DNA of 64,000 bases from Phlebiopsis flavidoalba (taxonomy: Eukaryota > Basidiomycota > Agaricomycetes > Polyporales > Phanerochaetaceae), in NCBI GenBank assembly GCA_035772785.1, contig JAOCPU010000077.1:1-64000 (forward strand), in the 5' to 3' direction. A program made the translations under genes and the position numbers. Under the pieces are notes generated by a model. It had not been told where the DNA came from, made no database searches, and worked only from the letters and a program-made list of their open reading frames with translations. This document shows positions 11,221 to 22,831 of the stretch, piece by piece. How positions within the stretch are numbered: position 1 is the first letter of the stretch; the number at the start of each line of letters is the position of its first letter.

Positions 11221-12174
11221 ATGTTTGGAATCGCTCGCGCCGTTGCTCGCCCTCGTCTCGCAGCCTCATTCGCTCTCGCGCTGCGGCATCCGTTCACTAC
11301 CCATGCCCTGCCATTCTCTCGATTATGCCTATGATGTACGTCTACTGATCGCGAAACGCGTCGACGCTACGCTGATGTTTGACATAGGCTCTCGAGAGCC
11401 GCACATCTCAGGCGAGATTATGAACCTGCACCACACGAAGCATCATCAGACGTATGTGAATGGTCTCAACGCTGCGGAGGAAGCGTACGCGAAGACCGCG
11501 ACTCCGAAGGAACAAGGCATCCAGCTCCAGGCTGCACTTAAGTTCAATGGCGGCGGTGCGTTCTTGCTTCTACTTTATTCTCGACCACCGTCACTGACTA
11601 GTTTACCAGCGCTATAGGGCACATCAACCACACGCTTTTTTCTGGAAGAACCTCGCACCCGAATCATCCGGCGGCGGCAAGCTTCAGGACGGTCCCCTCA
11701 AGCAGGCTATCGAACGCGACTTCGGCTGCCTACGAAAGTGCGTACATGTCGTCTTTGCTCGAGGGATAGATTATTTACCTTCGAGTCGGTGCAGAGCTCA
11801 AGGAGAAAATGAACGCGACGACTGCCGGCATTCAAGGCTCCGGCTGGGGCTGGCTCGGATACAGCCCCGCGACGGGCAAGCTCGAAGTTGTCACGACGGC
11901 AAACCCAAGACCCGCTACTCTGTGTGTGCCCTGCTCTGCTCATGCTTGTCATTGCTGACTCACAAGTCGCGTAGCCCACGTTCCTATCATTGGTATCGAC
12001 ATCTGGGAGCACGCATTCTACCTGCAGTACAAGAACGTTAAGCCTGACGTAAGTTCTCCATTGTGCCTGGTTGTATGCTTGTATTAATGCTATGAATAGT
12101 ACCTCAAGGCCATCTGGAACGTCGTCAACTTCAAGGAGGCCGAGAAGCGTCTCGTTGAGGCGACTCAGGCTTAG
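11221..12174 (+). CDS. sod2: Manganese superoxide dismutase, mitochondrial
   Basis: Converts superoxide to hydrogen peroxide and oxygen in the mitochondrial matrix. The ATG at 11221 opens an Arg/Ala-rich presequence ([17 protein letters not shown]). Six exons follow: 11221-11335, 11388-11555, 11618-11737, 11795-11921, 11975-12048 and 12100-12174 (TAG), all with GT-AG introns. Metal ligands and signatures are present: [16 protein letters not shown] (first His ligands), the GSGWGWLGY core, and [11 protein letters not shown] carrying the Asp and His ligands, with the [13 protein letters not shown] end. At least five 1-2 base indels break the frame (in the presequence, an extra AG after the Leu-Glu at 11393, a T-run near 11640, near 11728 and an extra C near 11904) although the residues are conserved. 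This looks like consensus error rather than a dead gene. Confidence 0.9.
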
Positions 12175-12494
12175 GACATGATCTCTCGCACCTGTACTTT
12201 ACTTCTTCAAATCACACGCTGCTATCCTGGATGATTACACGCCGCGCAGAAACGCGACATGGGATTTGACGAAACGAATTTACACACAATGCTACATGCG
12301 CGAGCTTGTCTCTGCTAAAGAAGGACCGCGTACGTCGCGTCCTTCGCTGCCCCCGAGGCACAGAAGTGAGGCAATCAGTCGGCTAGTCTCATACCTAGTC
12401 CATGCGGTAGAGCGGGCTGCGGCCTAGCATGCAAACAGCTCAAAACCAAACAGCTCAAGACGTGATGTGAGTGAATGGTGACGAATCGATATTA
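12175..12494. other. Intergenic region between convergent genes
   Basis: It holds the 3' flanks of the dismutase (+) and of the PHD/SET gene (-), which converge here. No coding signal is seen. Confidence 0.5.
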
Positions 12495-15400
12495 CTATTC
12501 AAGCAAATGCAAGCATACGAATGAGAACGAACAGGAGACAACAGACACAACGCGTACTAACGAAGCATAATCAAAACGAGTTCCATACCGGTCACATACG
12601 CTACCTCCCCCACCCTCCACGTCCCCTCCACGATCCATTGCGTGGCCTATCGCGATGGTCGCGTTCAATCCAATGCTCCCTCTCCCTCTCGCGATCCGCA
12701 CTCGGCGCCCTGGGTGCCCCACTACCACCTCCCCCGAACACACCGTAATGACTTCCAGACCCGCCTCCGAGTCCTCGCAACGCGCGCGGCCCACTCGGCA
12801 GCGGCCGTGCATTCGGTCCGCCGTTCGTTGGTGGTGGTCGGTGGGCCGGTTGTAGAGGGCGACGCGGCGGAGGCGGCGCAGGACGTACGGGCGACGTGCT
12901 GCCCGGAGGGTGGAACGACCGCGGACGCGTCGGGGGGCCGAGTACGCGCGCGGTGCGAGCGGCGTCGGTTTCGGGGGCGGCGGGCTGAATATCTCGCCGT
13001 CTTCCCGCGATATTGTGCGCGCGAGGGTCTGGTTGGACGTAGTGGGCAGTAGCGTTGAGTGTGGCTCATAATTTGTCACTGTTTGTGTGTAGAGTAGGTC
13101 GCAGGGCTTCAAACGCTGATCTTGTGTTCGCGGCGGGTTCGCGGCGGGCAGGGTCATGCGGAGGATGGAAGGTAGGACTGGGAAGTCGGTCTTCAACCAT
13201 CTCGACTTTGGTCCCAAACGACACGGGCGGGTGGCTCGTCCACTTCCATACAAGCCTCCGGTACGCTGCTCGAGCGTGAAGGGGTTATGTTCTCCTGGAC
13301 GGATGGAGGATGACTCGGAGTTGCCACTGGTGATGTACGTGGGGCTGAGGGATCCTCGATAGGCCCATCCCTCCCCTTATCTTCAACCGCCGCGGACACG
13401 ACCAGACTCGTGTCGATGTTGGTTTCTTGCCGAGTCGCATTCGCGGTCTCGTTCTGTGGTACACCGACCTCGTCCGTCCCACCAAGAGTCGCGCTTGTAA
13501 CAATAGGCGAAGCGTTGGCCTTGTTCTCCTCACGCTGCTTCTTCCTCCGTAACGCAAAGTCCTTGAGAGAAAGCTTCGTCAAAAAGGGGACTTGGCAGGC
13601 GGCACCTCTTCCACACGAGTCTCGGTGGGTTCTACCGGTGCCGGCGGCTCTGGTTCACGTTCGCGTTCGTCAGGAACAAGCTGTTCCGGAGGTGGGTCAT
13701 CCCAGTCGATACGCTTCTTAAACGTGCCATGACTGGTTTAGCTCTCGGGTTCGGCTTCCGCGCGACTCTCGGGCATAGTGCCTTTCAACTACTATTTCCA
13801 CAGCCGGAGCTTCTGTTGGAGTTGCGGGGTGTGGCTCAGTACTGACAAACCGGACTGGGTAGGGCTTCGTCAGGTGGTGAGATCTGCTCTGGCTCATCCG
13901 CGGGAGGCGGCGTTAAATGCATGGGCGAATCGACTTGTTCGCCAGGCGCGGCTGGTGGCGGGGAATGGTCCCCCCCCATGGGCGCATCTTCGTACCCAGC
14001 CAGTACCGGCTTTCCTGTAGGGGGACGTCGGATGAACAAGCTTCGTTTGGCGAGCTCGCGGGTGCGCTATCCATAAGCGGAGAAAGTAGTGAGAGATTGG
14101 CGAATGAGGCGGAAGGAGATGTTGGCTCTTGCGGACGAAACGGCGGCGTGGCAAGCGAGGCGACTTGGGCATGAGGTGTATCTGGTGGCTCGCCCTTGTC
14201 CGAGGCGTCTTGGGCAGTGTGTAGCGGTGGTGGGCTTGAAGAGGGAGTTCCTAAGGTATCCGATCCGTTAGGTACATCCGCATTGAATCGCTCGACGTAC
14301 GCACCACCTGAAGGACACTCCACGTTCATTTCGGTTTTATCCTGGCTGGTATGTGACGGCGGTGGTGATGCCCGAGGAGGCTCAGCGTGTTCCGAAAGCA
14401 TATCTGCGTTGGTGTGTATCCATTTCTTCCGGAACTTCGGCGGCAGTTTGTCTTCTGTCGGAGGCACGGGTTTCGGAATTGGCAACGAGCGAGAAGACGT
14501 GGTCGATGACGACGAAGGTGAAATCGACGGCGTCCGCCTTGACAGCACCATTCCTCCGCGCCGGGGCTTTCTTTCTTCGTTGACCGGCTCCCCTTGCCTT
14601 TCGCCGCACGAGACCCTCCGTCAACGTCCATCTCCTCGTCTGTAGCTCGTCCCTTCCCCTTTCTGTCCCAACGTCTTCGACGATGGCTTGGGTACAGGCT
14701 CCTTCACAGTCGGTAGCCTAGATGGACCTGCCTCGGGAGAACCACTCTGAGCCCAAACTGGTCGTCTTCCTGCCATAATCATCCACCATCTCGACTCCGC
14801 TCATCCCTCCTGACATCGGCACCCTCTCCCTTGTGCGGAAACCCCTCTCTACTCCTACCAATGGGCCGAGGTCCGCTCGCGAAGCTGGCTTCCTCCTGTC
14901 TTCGTCATGGCAGTCGAGGGGGGACCGTCTGCGTAGTGAGTTGGCGGGACGGTGACGGTGTGGGTGGAGTCTGTCCATCGACAAACTCTGCGAAGCCGAT
15001 TCAGCGCGCAGTCGGTCCTTCGTCTTTGCGCCACAAGCGCACGTCGTGAACGTCGACGATAATGCGTGCAGCATCGAGGTCATTTGATAACGCAGCTGTT
15101 CGGAACGTGGGGGCCTGCCGAACAAAGAAACTGTTAGTCGCTTGCAGATAGAGGAGTGTGCGGGGGACGCACGGAAATAACTGGGGACTGTCAATCAGTG
15201 CGGGCAGATGATGTATCACGCTGCCGTCGTCCCATTCCCATCCAAGTACGACTTCCTCATGTGCCTTCAGATCACGTAACGCAAATACGCCGAAGCTGAG
15301 CGTATCATCGTCGGCGCACGCCGTTTTGCGTTCCCCTTGTGCGAGTAGCGACATAGCATCGGGCGTAGGACAGCGTTTGGTCGGCAGCCGCTGCGCACAA

Positions 15401-16570
15401 TAACGCGAACCGTTGCCAGCGAGACGGGCGTCCAGGGCAAGGTCGAGAGGTGGTCCCACGAGGTGGACAAAGGGCTTTGGTATGCCGAGGTGGGCATACG
15501 AGTTGAGGGGATCAGAAAGATAGACGGTGGAGGGAATGATTGTGGATGTGTAAGGCGCTATCAAGCTCGAGGACGAGATGGGCTGCGTGGTGCGGACGGT
15601 GTAGGAAGGTGGGGGGGGGGCGAACCGAGGGATTCATGTGCGAGGAAAGCGTAGGGTGCGAGTATGAGGACCGGGACAGAGGGTGCAGAGAGGTTTGCGG
15701 GGTCGAGGGGAGCTCTTCGGGCGTGAGCAGCACAGGGATGGTCGGATCGTCGAGGGCGGGCGAAAGTGTCGAGTGCGGTCATGCCTCGCCAATGTTGAGC
15801 GAGCCGCTTCAGTTTGTCGCGGTATGTTGGTGGGGGGACGGCGTCCTTCTCGATATGCACATAGCTTATGCATCGAGGGTTCGTCGATTTCGATATGTTC
15901 AATCCCCTCGACGACGGGCGACTGATGTGGGTGATGTGGTGAGGGGTCAAAGGCGGGGGATGCTGCTGGCTGCTCGACGCCTGACGGTCAAACAGCGGTG
16001 GAAGCTGAGTGGCCGAGTTGCGTCGCTTGCGTTTCTGGTGGGTGCTGCCGTCGATGGCGGCGGCGCTGGCGCGACGTTTCCTATCGACGCCGGGACTACT
16101 CACCCTGCGTTTATGTTTGTCTGCCCGTCAAATCCTGTCCCTGGTCCCTCATCCTCGCCCTCTGTAGCTTTCACCGCACGCTTCTCTATCCACCTTTCGG
16201 GGCTGGCAAACGCCAACAACGGCCATTCTTCGGGGGGACTTTGTCGTTGGCAATGTCGAAACAAGCCGCATGTGTGCCCAGCGTGAAACAGTCGTCGCAA
16301 GCGATAGAGGAGCCATCGTCGTCGGTGTAGGCCGCAGATGCACGTTTATGGACTCGGAGTTTGTTGTTTGACGATTTGAGGTCGTCATTGACGTTCTCGT
16401 CGTTGTGGTTGGTTGGGTAGCGAGAACCGTGTAGATGCCCGTCGAAGAGTGTTTGCGCTGTGAGAGGAGAGGTCGGCGTTGTGCTCAAGTCCCATAACTG
16501 CCGTTTAGACCCAGTAGTCCGAGGACGGCTTCTCCGGTGGCATCGTAAACATCGTATCCCCTGTCATAGC
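12495..16570 (-). CDS. Set3-like PHD-finger/SET-domain protein
   Basis: A chromatin regulator related to yeast Set3, which reads methylated histone tails through its PHD finger within a deacetylase complex. In minus-strand order: an N-terminal GLEHNADLSS / LFDGHLHGSRYP segment (about 16500-16420); a PHD finger with CICG then IACDDC and HAACFDIANDKVP (about 16350-16230); a Ser/Pro-rich linker; a SET domain with PPLDLALDARLAGNGSRYC, LSFGVFALRDL and EEVVLGWEWDDG (about 15470-15210) and a following FTTCACGAKTKD; a long Pro/Ser/Thr-rich tail; and the family motif TKLSLKDFALRRKKQREE (about 13580-13525). The C-terminal part to 12495 is low complexity and its end is uncertain. Frame changes every few hundred bases force the gene to be read across three frames. 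Confidence 0.75.
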
Positions 16571-17057
16571 ATCGGAGAGAGTTGTAGTGGCCACGATGAG
16601 CGATAAATAAGGGAACAGAGAGAAAATGAGAAAGGAAAAGGAAGGTGAGTGTTCGGGTAGAGTGGACTTTTGCTTGACCTGTTCATCATAGTCAGTAACA
16701 AACTGCTCTTTGACACAGTAAGAGACGACCATTGTGATATGATCAATAGTTACTTTGTTACTGGGGGGGGGGGGGGGTAAGTAACTCGAAAAGCCCTTTC
16801 AACGAACATTTATAGAGAGGGCCACACAGGTCACGATGGTGAAGGTATAGTAAAGAAGGTATGAACGATAAGCCAATGCGCGGATTGGAGATACATTACG
16901 GACGGCTTCAGCTGAGACATGTCGTGGAACTTCACGAAACGTGAGACAAAGTGGCGGACGCTACAACGTCAGGTATACACGCAGGTGCAAGGAGTGTGGT
17001 ATCATTAAGCGGTTTTATACTTAACATAGTCTACGCGAGAGTCGTGTCCAATGTGGT
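16571..17057. promoter_or_regulatory. Upstream region of the PHD/SET gene with a 14-G tract
   Basis: No coding signal is seen. A run of 14 G occurs at 16763-16776, a likely length-variable or mis-called homopolymer. The segment separates the 5' side of the PHD/SET gene from the 3' end of the Cbp3 gene and probably holds the PHD/SET promoter. Confidence 0.4.
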
Positions 17058-18340
17058 TCACTCACGGATTCTTCCAAAGCGCAAGATGTCACCAATTCTC
17101 GGCGCGCACCTTGCCCACAATCTCCTCGTCCGGGACCTGCTCTAACCTCACCAGCTCTCGGTCTCACATACCGCACGATGTCAGCCATGAGCTCGGGGTA
17201 CTGGACAGGTACTTTCCCTGCCTCCTGCGGTGCAAAGTCATGCACACCTGACCCATGTCGATCTTTCGCCTCCTCCTCCGCCTCAAACCGCTTCTCGTCC
17301 CACTTGTCCACCCCTTCTCGATGTCGCCTCCGACGAGATTGACTGAACGCCGGAAGTACGGCTTTTCCGCCCTTGGCCCTCGGGTGAGGAGGGATACACG
17401 ATGCCCCGCGCGCCGCGTGCGCCCAGGAAGGTTGCGCCAAATAGCAGCGGCCATCTCGTCGCTGCGTCGCCTCGGACGAGTCCCATGTGTCAAAGGACAA
17501 TGCCCCATGGCCCGACAACTGTTCCTTCAGGATCTTCATTTGGCGGGTCACTAGTCGTTCTGGCGCTTTGCCTTTTGGCCGTTTGTCGCCACGCCATTTT
17601 CGGGATGATGTAGAAGTTCGAAGGCGATGAGACGTAGGTGCTATGTGGTATGGTCACTGTCGGACCGGATTTTGGAGGTGTGGGCGGCGGCTGAAGGACG
17701 TTGCGGATGCGGGTCCTTCGACGTCAATAAAGAAAGTGGCCTCAACGAGGTCCTTGGATGTAGTGTTTGCCCAATGGCTCGGGCAAAGCGCGCACGAAGG
17801 CGGACGGTGAGCATACACAGACGTGGAGGTTCGTTACGGAGAACCAACGACTGGGAACGTTGGTGGAAGACTGCAGTCTATTACTGGAGCGTTTAGAGCT
17901 GATACCAATACGCTACAAGACATCTCAAGAGTGCATATAGGTAACTCCACCGTCCTGCCAGAACAGAGCAACTAACCTGCTCCTCGTCCGCTCTCGGTGA
18001 CACACACAGTTGGTCGTACAACTGGTACGCGTGTCTACCCACGCGTACTTGTTTTGGAGAGTTGTACCCAAGCACAGTAGCCATGCCCGTAAAGGCTGTT
18101 GTCAAAGCGGTAGGTGATGATGACTTGACTTTTTCGCGTGAGCCAAGATTCCTCGCGTTCCGGTGCGGGGGCTTTTGGTGCTTCCGGGATGGGCTGCTGT
18201 GAGCCTGAAGCGTGAAGGCTCTGTTTTTTGTTTGGAGAGAGGGGATGTTGAACGCATTACCGCCGAGCTGCTACCTGAAGTGTTGGTTGCCTGAGACGGC
18301 GCGCAAGGATGGACACAGGCAAACCATGGGCATGTATGGA
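17058..18340 (-). CDS. cbp3: Ubiquinol-cytochrome c chaperone (Cbp3/UQCC1 family)
   Basis: A mitochondrial assembly factor that binds newly made cytochrome b for complex III. Minus-strand translation gives a basic N-terminal region, then ATVLGYNSPKQVRVGRHAY and QLYDQLCVSPRADEE (about 18080-17985), an intron, then the chaperone-domain core LPPTFQS, LTVRLRALPEPLGKHYIQ and FFIDVE (about 17870-17720), followed by SSPSNFYIIPK (about 17625), LVTRQMKILKEQLSGHGA (about 17545), a GARGARGIVYPS segment, and a C-terminus ending ILRFGRIRE with TGA at 17058-17060. The sequence is in the order expected for the fungal family. Several single-base indels shift the frame, and the start codon near 18330 is uncertain. 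The 3' neighbour is the PHD/SET gene; no functional link is implied. Confidence 0.75.
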
Positions 18341-18735
18341 CGACGTACGTCGCGGTAAGAGGTCGGCGAAGACATCACGTCGCGCGCTTCAAACCTTTTG
18401 ATCACGGCGGTAAGATACGCTTTTGACCGATCAGTCGAATTTGTGATAAGGGTAAACTCTCCTACAAAGCCCCATTTCTCTGTCTATCTCAGTCACACCG
18501 TCGGATACTCTTCCTCCTGCTACCACCTCAGGTCGCTGGTGGTACGAAAGACACACACAATCGCGAAGAATGGTTGTAAATTTGGTACGTATATATGCGT
18601 CCATGCAAACTCTATGATGTTTGGGGTATTGAATTACTATTCGACTCTTTCCGCTGTCAGTTCGAACACGGTATAGAAAACCATCGCCGGCAGGCTCTCC
18701 CATGTCGAGTCGGCATGCGGTAGGACAATAGCCCT
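18341..18735. other. Spacer between Cbp3 and coiled-coil gene
   Basis: A 128-codon minus-strand frame (18431-18817) overlaps the end of the coiled-coil gene but has no recognisable content beyond it. This stretch probably contains the Cbp3 promoter. Confidence 0.35.
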
Positions 18736-19740
18736 TCATATGGCCGGGCTTAGGCCTATGAACTCCCGCAGGGCTTGCCGCTTTGCAGCCTGGTGTCGCC
18801 TTTGAGAGGCACACCATACGATTTTAATAAGAACTCGTAGCGTTCCTCTGGCTCTTGGGTCAGTCGAGCTACGTAAGACCACAGCGTTCACGTACTTGTC
18901 AAATGCTCGAACTCTCCCTTCGTTGCCGGGAAGTTCTGTGGCGTCTTGCCATTTGCCATTACTGGAGGGGTAAGTTTCATCTTGTTCGTGGTCACAGTCG
19001 AGTTTAACAGGCGTGCATATAGACGTGCTTGGCTGTAAACGCAGTCAATACTTCAGCTGTCCGCCGATCACTCGGTCATGGAATAAACTCACTCTAGGCG
19101 TATGGCCTCCGCGATTTCCTCGACGGGGCCTCGGTTCTCCACTGCTTGCATCCTGAGTTCGTAGCCCTCCACCGGCTCTGGCTCCGCCTGCTCGCGCCAA
19201 ATCGTTCTCTTCTATTCTCCGGCAGACCGACAGTACGCGGTACGCAAGGTATTCCACCTGGACCTACCCTCAGGGCGTCCATATCCTCCTTCAGCTGTGC
19301 CTGCGGTCCTATCGATAAGCCGTGAAGCGCTGTCAAATGTACAGGATTCTCACGGTCCCCGGTGTGTCGGCAAATGCCGCCCAATGCCTGCGACGCTGTG
19401 CTGAACTGGGAGGCAAGGGCGTTCAGCGACATGGTGAGACTGTGTCTCCAGGCTTCTTGTACAGCCATCGTGGGCGAGGGCCTGGTTGCGGTATCACGCT
19501 CGTCATGGGCGAGTACAGAGTCTGTGCAGGGGTCTAGGGAGGTTGGGCTGTGGCATTATTTGGGTCGAACGACATGGAGAAAGGCGACGGCGGGATGGGC
19601 TGGCCCCGGAGTTGCGCGGGAGAGGAGAGTGGTGTGCCCGCACGCCCATTCTCGGGCTCTTCGACGAGCGTCGACCTGAACTCTTTGCCTCCCAGTACAG
19701 ACTTGCGAGGAACCGACTCTATCGTCTCGTGTGTGGCCAT
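18736..19740 (-). CDS. Conserved coiled-coil protein of unknown function
   Basis: The ATG at 19740-19738 opens MATHETIESVPRKSVLGGKE and a Ser/Pro-rich N-terminus. It then reads across frames through MAVQEAWRHSLTMSLNALA, a LTALHGLS segment, and a heptad-like Glu/Lys/Leu stretch (LKEDMDALR, MQAVENRGPVEEIAEAIRL; about 19420-19095). After an intron the last exon has GKTPQNFPATKGEFEHL, YEFLLKSYGVPLKGDT and KRQALREFIGLS, and stops at 18736. The fragments have the texture of a conserved fungal coiled-coil protein, but I cannot name the family or function. It is frameshifted at several points like its neighbours. Confidence 0.6.
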
Positions 19741-20735
19741 GGTTGGTACGGTATGGTGTACTCCGACGCAAACCGTAGTGTCTGATGACAGAAAACCTAC
19801 TGACCTGTAAAATGGCGTAGTTGGCCTCGCAGCAGGCATCTCGAATTCATTTTTCGAGTACATATACTCCTGACGAGCGCGAGACGTCATTCTCACCGAA
19901 CGCGCATCATGAGTATATCGGAGCGACCTGCGCCGGCCACTCCGCGGAACGAGGGAACCGATGTACTGCCCTCGGGTCCGGTTTGCAAGAAAGACTTGCG
20001 TTGCCTAGACAGTGTGGGAACGCAGCGATTTTACACCGAATGGCCGATGAGACTTCCGTCTACAGATATGTTGTCCATTGGGGCCTGAAACGACCTGGAC
20101 GATGCGAGGTACAGGCTGGAGTGTGGGGTACCCTCCGAACAGAAACCGATACTCACGGTGGGCCTGCGGGCCACGAAATCATTATCTGCGCGTGGTGTGG
20201 GCAACTCCGGAGTGGTGCCCCCGGAAACGCTGCGCAGCATCCAATGGAGGAACTATAGTGAGTGCACCGTCACTGTATCGACTACAAGCACTGAATGCTC
20301 CGCATTGTAGTATCCGCTGTCAATACATACATTATTCCACGATGCCGTTTGCTATGAGAAACGGCAGGATATCTTGGCCCTCGGCGCGGGTTCACACGCT
20401 CGATCGTGAACTTTCCAATCAACACCGCCCATTCATGGACAATGAGGCATAATAAGGTGAAATGAAAGCTCTGGGGTTCCACGTTATGCCATAACGTCGA
20501 AGCCGGCGACCACAGCCCCGAGCTTAGATCCAGCGGTCCCGCGTTGGACACCGGCATCAGGACGGCACCTCGAGATTGTCTCGCGATCCGTCGGTGTAGC
20601 AAGAAACCAGACTGAAGTCAACCGATGGGACAATCACCACCACACTCAGATCTGCATTGCGCGCAATCATTGACGATGTATCCTTGTAATGAGACAACAA
20701 TGGGGTATATCATGACGAACCTCAGTCCTGCGTAT
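19741..20735. other. Intergenic region, no gene recognised
   Basis: A 145-codon + strand frame (19821-20258) and a 106-codon minus frame (20282-20602) are open but carry no motif and have the composition of chance ORFs. The segment includes the promoter of the coiled-coil gene and the 3' flank of the methyltransferase. Confidence 0.4.
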
Positions 20736-21400
20736 TCAGAACAAATATGGGACCATTCTGTACCTCGTCCTGCGGGCCCATTCCGTCCACTGCTCCCTTG
20801 AACAGCTCACGCAACATCGCATCCTCCTTGTATGTCCTATCGATCCCACATACAAGACACACCGCAATCAGCAAACCCAACAATCATCCCGAGTCACACA
20901 TTACTCGTCCCGAGCACGGTCCCCGCCGCCATCTCGCGCCACCACGATCCTGGCCCAGCGATGCACAGAACGAGACCGAGAGCCTGCGTTACGAGCGCGG
21001 TGTATCCTGGATGTCGTACAAACGCGTATGGCCCGTCGGTCACGAGTTGGTGATCCCGCTGAATCGACAGCTCGAACGTAAATTGCGTCCCAAGCGTTGA
21101 TAACATTCGCTTCGTAGGTGCATGCGCCTGCACACACCAGGAATGTGCCCATGCAGCAGGCCGGTGTTACGTGTAGCGACTAACGGCGGACCTCCCTTCG
21201 GGAACGAACATGAGCCGCCCAAGACGTGTGTGGCGTTCGACTCAACGACTCTCCGCCAAGTATGAGGCATGTCTCCAACGACACGGACCGCGTAGGTGAT
21301 GACCTATACACTCTCAACAACGACGCGACATACGACGACGCGCCGCTCACCTTAAACGGTACCAAGCCCATAGCTCCCGACAGTGGGGCAATGCCTCGCC
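20736..21400 (-). CDS. Isoprenylcysteine carboxyl methyltransferase (ICMT/Ste14-like)
   Basis: Methylates the C-terminal prenyl-cysteine of CAAX proteins such as Ras and Rho at the endoplasmic reticulum. The diagnostic C-terminal half is clear on the minus strand: a QFTFELSIQRDHQLVT segment, GPYAFVRHPGYTA (SAM/substrate-binding RHPxY motif, about 21050-21000), a hydrophobic helix, then RTYKEDAMLRELFK, EQWTEWARR and YRMVPYLF ending in TGA at 20736. A single extra G in the run near 20800 shifts the frame just before the EQW motif. The N-terminal membrane segments (to about 21400) are less certain and no start codon can be fixed. Confidence 0.75.
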
Positions 21401-22831
21401 GTTTCTCCGCCTTCTCAGTACGTCTTCCGCTCGTCCTCCTTCGGCGGCGGACGTGTGGCGGGGTGAAAAAACCAACGCTTATTCACCGGACGCGGTCGCT
21501 ATTAACAAGGGGTTATCTTGAAGAGCGTAACATTCTTTGTACGGGTGCGCAAATAATCGTAGGCAGGACCTCCGGGGCCCAAGGTTTTTTTGGTTGTGGT
21601 GCAGCGGGAGACCCATCTCGTCAGGCGAAAAGGAGAATATATAGGCCCTTCGCGCCTGGGTCGCACCGTGCCCGATGGGTCATGATCCTCGCGCCCGTGC
21701 GTTAATAGGAGCTTGCGAGCCGCGGCTGTCGCCGCGGCTTCGTGTGTGCCCAGGACCCGGCGCAGGGTTGAGCGTGCCAGGTCCTGGCCGGGGATTGGCG
21801 ATCAGACGAACGAGCCGCGTCGCGTTGTCGGCTATCCACGCAAAAAAAGAAGGCCCTGCACGAACCTAGTCGGTGATGCAGGAGCGTCGTGGTCCTGATC
21901 GATCTGAATGTGGCTATCAGCATTAGAAGGACGAAGGTCCAAGGATGAGCATTGCGGGACGGGCCGTTATTGGCAGCTATTGCGCGAGCAGAATATCGAG
22001 TGAGGAGGCATTTCGAGACGCACCCGTTGCAACTTTGGACTATTCGGACCGACATCGAACTCACAGTGCTTTGACCTGTACCAAAATCGTTTGAGCTAGT
22101 ACATATTTATAACCTAATACTTGTCCAAGGCTGCTCCGCTGATTGAATGTGCCCGAGGGTCGGTCGAACGTTTTTTAGCGAGGCGGCTACAGCAGAACGT
22201 TGATTTGTCAAGTTGCGCTAGTGCTAGCCGAGCTGCTTGGTTGACCGCACAACACTCGCACGTCCTTGCACGAGGCAAGCCGTTTACCTAGGTTTCGTTC
22301 ACAGGACCAGGCCAGGCCATTTGTACTGTCCTTGTTTTAACCAGCTTTGCTGGCACTCGCGACTAGACACGGCACACGGTAGGTTTACACGAACGATGTT
22401 TGCTTCTCTGCTGCAGTTACGTGACATGGCTCAAACAACAGTGGAAGACGCAAAGAAGGGCACCGACCGTAAAGGACAACACACGACAAGGAGAGAAGGA
22501 AAACGAGCCGCACCGCGTATGTGACGACTCCATCGCGCCCCCTACCTCTATTCCGCACGACAAAGACTACGAGCGATATGTAAGGTAAACCATGATGAGT
22601 ACGAACGCTCCAAGACGGTGGAAGGGAGCGACAGCAACGGATGGGACGGACTGGTGATATGCCCCGATACACACCCTCCGTGCGCGCATGAAGGCGCACC
22701 GCTGACGGACCCATAGCAAATCCTTCAACGCGATTGACCCATCGACGCGTGTACGCACCATCACATACTACATTTCATCAGCTGACATATATTGGAAAAG
22801 ATAAAGAGAACAAACCTTGTGAAGTTCGATA
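21401..22831. other. Intergenic region, no gene recognised
   Basis: Short frames only on both strands. A GC-rich stem (GAGCCGCGGCTGTCGCCGCGGCTTC, 21717-21741) and a poly-A tract near 21841 were noted. Neither looks like an RNA gene. Confidence 0.45.

Noticed and set aside
15540..16286. 248-codon + strand frame
   Set aside because: Opposite to the PHD/SET coding strand, which has recognisable PHD and SET motifs. The + translation is Arg/Gly/Ser-rich without motifs.
21717..21741. GC-rich stem-loop as a terminator or RNA element
   Set aside because: An isolated hairpin with no adjacent gene end. Fungal RNA polymerase II termination does not rely on such stems, so there is no basis for a functional call.
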